8,028 bases of DNA from an uncultured Clostridia bacterium (GTDB taxonomy: Bacteria; Bacillota; Clostridia; Oscillospirales; Oscillospiraceae), in NCBI GenBank assembly GCA_946011705.1, contig CAMGCA010000076.1:1-8028 (forward strand), in the 5' to 3' direction. The position numbers were made by a program, and so were the translations under genes. The notes below the pieces were generated by a model. It was given only the letters and a program-made list of their open reading frames with translations. It was not told the origin of the DNA and searched no databases. Shown one piece after another: positions 6,394 through 8,028 of the stretch (its first letter is position 1; each line of letters begins with the position of its first letter).

Positions 6394-6684
6394 CTAGGGC
6401 AGTACGGTATCATATAACTCTGCCCATGAGGGATTCCTGCTTTCAACCAATTTATTCTTTCTTTTACGGTTCCAGCCTTTGATTTGCTTTTCCCTCTCTA
6501 TTGCTGCTTTGACATCTGATGTACTTTCATAGTACACCAGTTTTGTAACATCATATTTCGCCGTAAAGGAATCAGGATCTAAATGATGCTTATGCTCATA
6601 CACACGTCGAACCAAATCCCGGGTTACACCTGTATAAATCACGGTATTCAGACGATTGGATAATATATAAACATAATATTCCAT
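6394..6684 (-). CDS. Small GIY-YIG family nuclease (COG2827/YhbQ-like)
   Basis: The 96-residue protein is essentially one GIY-YIG domain. It shows YYVYIL (3-8, the GIY strand), YTGVT (17-21, the YIG strand), DLVRRVYEHK (23-32) with the expected catalytic arginine, and AIEREKQIKGWNR (61-73) with the conserved glutamate of the single-domain subfamily. NPSWAELYD (84-92) is the usual subfamily ending. Single-domain GIY-YIG proteins are predicted DNA endonucleases; most have no known role. The ATG at 6684 fits the family N terminus but has no clear ribosome site. An in-frame TTG at 6729 has a good AAAGGAG site and would add 15 residues translated from repeat B (PRRFAPRND). The gene is A/T-rich beside the gyrase genes, suggesting later acquisition, and its TAG stop abuts repeat A. 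Whether it acts on these repeats is unknown. Confidence 0.85.
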   Translation of the reverse strand: MEYYVYILSNRLNTVIYTGVTRDLVRRVYEHKHHLDPDSFTAKYDVTKLVYYESTSDVKAAIEREKQIKGWNRKRKNKLVESRNPSWAELYDTVLP

Positions 6685-6698
6685 TTTCAAATACACTT

Positions 6699-6739
6699 TG
6701 TCATTGCGAGGAGCGAAGCGACGTGGCAATCCGTTCTCC
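6699..6739 (+). repeat. Copy B, a 41-bp variant of the same repeat family
   Basis: Copy B shares TGTCATTGCGAG and CGTGGCAATCCGTTC with copies A and C, but its centre is GAGCGAAGCGA instead of the 7-bp hairpin core. It has the same plus-strand orientation as A and is inverted relative to C. It lies just upstream of the nuclease ATG, and its outer edge supplies AAAGGAG and a TTG in the nuclease reading frame. Confidence 0.85.
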
Positions 6740-6791
6740 TTTTATAACAGGTTCGTTATTGTAACATGGTAAGGGGAACGGATTGCCACGC
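6721..6791. repeat. Long hairpin formed by the facing arms of copies B and C
   Basis: GTGGCAATCCGTTCTCCTT (6723-6741) faces its inverted partner AAGGGGAACGGATTGCCAC (6771-6789) with a single mismatch, leaving a 29-base A/T-rich loop. The loop contains a smaller stem ATAAC-AGGTTC-GTTAT. The structure lies in the gyrB-nuclease intercistronic region and could protect gyrB mRNA or attenuate readthrough. It lacks a terminal T run. Confidence 0.55.
6741..6749 (-). promoter_or_regulatory. Weak extended -10 candidate upstream of the nuclease gene
   Basis: The minus strand reads TGTTATAAA, an extended -10 form (TGn plus TATAAA), in the loop between repeats B and C. There is no recognisable -35 at a suitable distance. 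If used, it would start transcripts within repeat B and could serve the nuclease and gyrA independently of gyrB. The match may be chance in an A/T-rich loop. Confidence 0.25.
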
Positions 6792-6818
6792 CAGTGTGCG
6801 CACTGGCTCGCAATGACA
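6773..6818 (-). repeat. Copy C of the 46-bp REP-like repeat (outer end next to gyrB)
   Basis: Read on the minus strand it begins TGTCATTGCGA, has the hairpin GCCAGTG-CGCA-CACTGGC and ends GTGGCAATCCGTTCCCC. It differs from copy A at only two positions, which pair with each other in the stem (C-G in A, T-A in C). It starts 8 bases after the gyrB stop codon. Confidence 0.85.
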
Positions 6819-6826
6819 TACGTCAC

Positions 6827-8011
6827 TTAAATGTCAATGTTTACCGCGTACTTCGCGTTCCGCTCGATCCACTCTTTCCGGGGCTCTACCTGCTCGCCCA
6901 TGAGGACGGTGAAAATTTCGTCGGCCCGGCGGGCATCCTCCAATGTGATCCGACGGAGGGTGCGCTTTTCGGGATCCATGGTGGTCTCCCACAGCTCGTG
7001 GGGGTCCATTTCGCCCAAACCTTTGAACCGGCTGATATCCACCTTGGCGTTGGGGTTGTCAGAGCGCATCTGAGAAGAAATCATATCCCGCTGTTCATCG
7101 GAGTAGGCAACCTTGGTGGTTCTGCCCCGGGTCAGCTTGTACAGCGGCGGCACGGCGGAATAGACGTAGCCGTTTTCAATCAGGGGCCGCATATACCGGA
7201 AGAAGAAGGTCAGCAGCAGCGTCCGGATGTGGGCGCCGTCCACATCGGCATCGGACATGATGACCACTTTATGGTAGCGCAGCTTTTCGAGGTCAAATTC
7301 GTCGCCGATGCCCGCGCCCAGCGCCACGATCAGGGGATACAGCTTGTCGTTGCCGTAAATTTTGTCGGCCCGGGCCTTTTCCACGTTGAGCATTTTACCC
7401 CACATGGCGAGAATTGCCTGGAACCGGGAGTCCCGGCCCTGAATGGCGGAACCGGCAGCGGAGTCACCCTCGACGATGTAGATTTCGCACAGCTCGGGGT
7501 TGCGCTCGTTGCAGTCCTGCAGCTTATCCGGCATTTGGCCAGATTCCAACCCGGTTTTCCGGCGGATGGATTCTCTTGCCTTCCGGGCGGCTTCTCTGGC
7601 CCGGTTCGCCATCATGGCCTTATCGAGAACCGCCTTGGCAATGGCGGGGTGCTCCTCAAAGAAGGTGGTCAGCTGGTCATTGACGATCTGGTCAACCAGC
7701 GTGCGGATATAGGCGTTTCCCAGCTTGGCCTTGGTCTGGCCCTCAAACTGGGCGTCCGTCAGCTTCACGGAAATGATAGCGGTGATGCCCTCCCGGCAGT
7801 CGTCGCCGGAGACCTTGTCGTCACCCTTGATGATGCCGTTTTTCAGGCCGTAGTTGTTGAGCACCCGGGTCAGGGCCGTCTTGAAGCCGGTTTCGTGCAT
7901 ACCGCCCTCGGGGGTACGCACGTCATTTGCAAAGGACAGCATGAATTCGTTGTAGCCATCGTTGTACAGCACGGCGATCTCGCCGGCGGCGGCGCCCGGG
8001 CTGCCCGTCAA
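6827..8011 (-). CDS. gyrB: DNA gyrase subunit B, C-terminal part (5' end missing)
   Basis: GyrB supplies the ATPase and, through its Toprim domain, part of the DNA-cleavage site of gyrase. The 394 visible residues cover the end of the transducer region (YNDGYNEFMLSFANDVRTPEGG, HETGFK) and the complete Toprim and tail. They show IVEGDSAAGSA with E181, LNVEKARADKIYG, the metal-binding DADVDG with D254 and D256, QPPLYK-like VPPLYK, RFKGLGEM (328-335), LWETTMDP and the ending NAKYAVNIDI. The GHKL ATPase domain, roughly 230-250 residues, is not in the window. In this frame a TAG lies at 8012-8014, so the reading frame does not continue to the edge; the TTG at 8011 is not a credible start because it falls mid-domain. 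A sequence error near the edge, a nonsense change (CAG to TAG) or a frameshift are possible. The position equivalent to E. coli Lys447 is Trp (W204 here). Confidence 0.93.
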   Translation of the reverse strand: MTGSPGAAAGEIAVLYNDGYNEFMLSFANDVRTPEGGMHETGFKTALTRVLNNYGLKNGIIKGDDKVSGDDCREGITAIISVKLTDAQFEGQTKAKLGNAYIRTLVDQIVNDQLTTFFEEHPAIAKAVLDKAMMANRAREAARKARESIRRKTGLESGQMPDKLQDCNERNPELCEIYIVEGDSAAGSAIQGRDSRFQAILAMWGKMLNVEKARADKIYGNDKLYPLIVALGAGIGDEFDLEKLRYHKVVIMSDADVDGAHIRTLLLTFFFRYMRPLIENGYVYSAVPPLYKLTRGRTTKVAYSDEQRDMISSQMRSDNPNAKVDISRFKGLGEMDPHELWETTMDPEKRTLRRITLEDARRADEIFTVLMGEQVEPRKEWIERNAKYAVNIDI

Positions 8012-8028
8012 CTACCTGCCATCGACAG

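Larger units (their letters stand above)
6348..6818. mobile_element. Candidate mobile cassette: GIY-YIG nuclease gene bounded by inverted repeats
   Basis: A 471-bp segment is delimited by inverted 46-bp repeats A and C and contains a nuclease ORF of lower GC than its neighbours plus internal repeat B. It fills the entire gyrB-gyrA spacer, beginning 8 bases after the gyrB stop and ending 10 bases before the gyrA ribosome site. No clear target duplication is visible at the outer edges. The element call is inference from this arrangement; independent repeat insertions around a resident nuclease gene would look similar. Confidence 0.5.

Noticed and set aside
6397..6425. GGGCAG...CTGCCC inverted repeat at the 3' end of the nuclease gene
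   Set aside because: Six-base arms with a 17-base loop inside conserved codons and no T run; probably incidental.
6168..6446. Minus-strand ORF of 92 codons across repeat A and the gyrA start
   Set aside because: It reads the repeat and the gyrA 5' region in the wrong frame; gyrA and the nuclease account for both sides.
6348..6818. A group I intron or homing-endonuclease insertion into gyrase
   Set aside because: The nuclease lies between complete ends of gyrB and gyrA, not within a coding exon. No intron or intein features are visible, and both flanking genes keep normal termini or starts.

Overview
The window reads as chromosomal DNA of a Gram-positive anaerobe of the class Clostridia, most likely an Oscillospiraceae/Ruminococcaceae-type gut bacterium. 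The basis is moderately high GC in the genes, AGGAGG-type ribosome binding sites with several TTG/GTG starts, a DUF370 (RemB/YaaB) gene close to the gyrase genes, and gyrase wording such as [12 protein letters not shown]. The assignment is inference from protein flavour, not a database result. All complete genes lie on the minus strand, so transcription runs from high to low coordinates.

In transcription order: the C-terminal part of gyrB enters at the right edge and ends at 6827. Between gyrB and gyrA sits an AT-rich gene for a small GIY-YIG nuclease, enclosed by near-identical 46-bp inverted repeats (6348-6393 and 6773-6818) with a third related repeat inside (6699-6739). Then come gyrA (TTG start at 6324), rnhA (4-base overlap with gyrA) and remB, closed by a strong hairpin terminator at 3039-3069. 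This block concerns chromosome topology: gyrase introduces negative supercoils, RNase HI removes RNA:DNA hybrids, and RemB-family proteins bind DNA as regulators.

A second unit starts from an extended -10 promoter near 2987-2995. It holds a three-TM DUF3810 protein with a HEMAH zinc-protease-like motif, overlapping by 4 bases with rsmG, the 16S rRNA G527 methyltransferase. The spacer from rsmG to plsY (771-1071) is almost entirely one 242-bp palindromic MITE-like element (792-1033) made of nested inverted repeats. plsY, an acyl-phosphate glycerol-3-phosphate acyltransferase with unusual substitutions at conserved motif residues, ends at 147 and is followed by a terminator. That terminator overlaps the tail of a possible plus-strand gene cut by the left edge.

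The most interesting part is the gyrB-gyrA junction: a nuclease gene bounded by inverted hairpin-forming repeats whose only two differences preserve base pairing. It looks like a minimal mobile unit (nuclease plus its repeats) in the middle of an essential operon. Other notable points are three unrelated families of intergenic palindromic repeats in 8 kb, alanine at the GyrA quinolone position, tryptophan at the GyrB position equivalent to E. coli Lys447, and an in-frame stop in gyrB next to the window edge.
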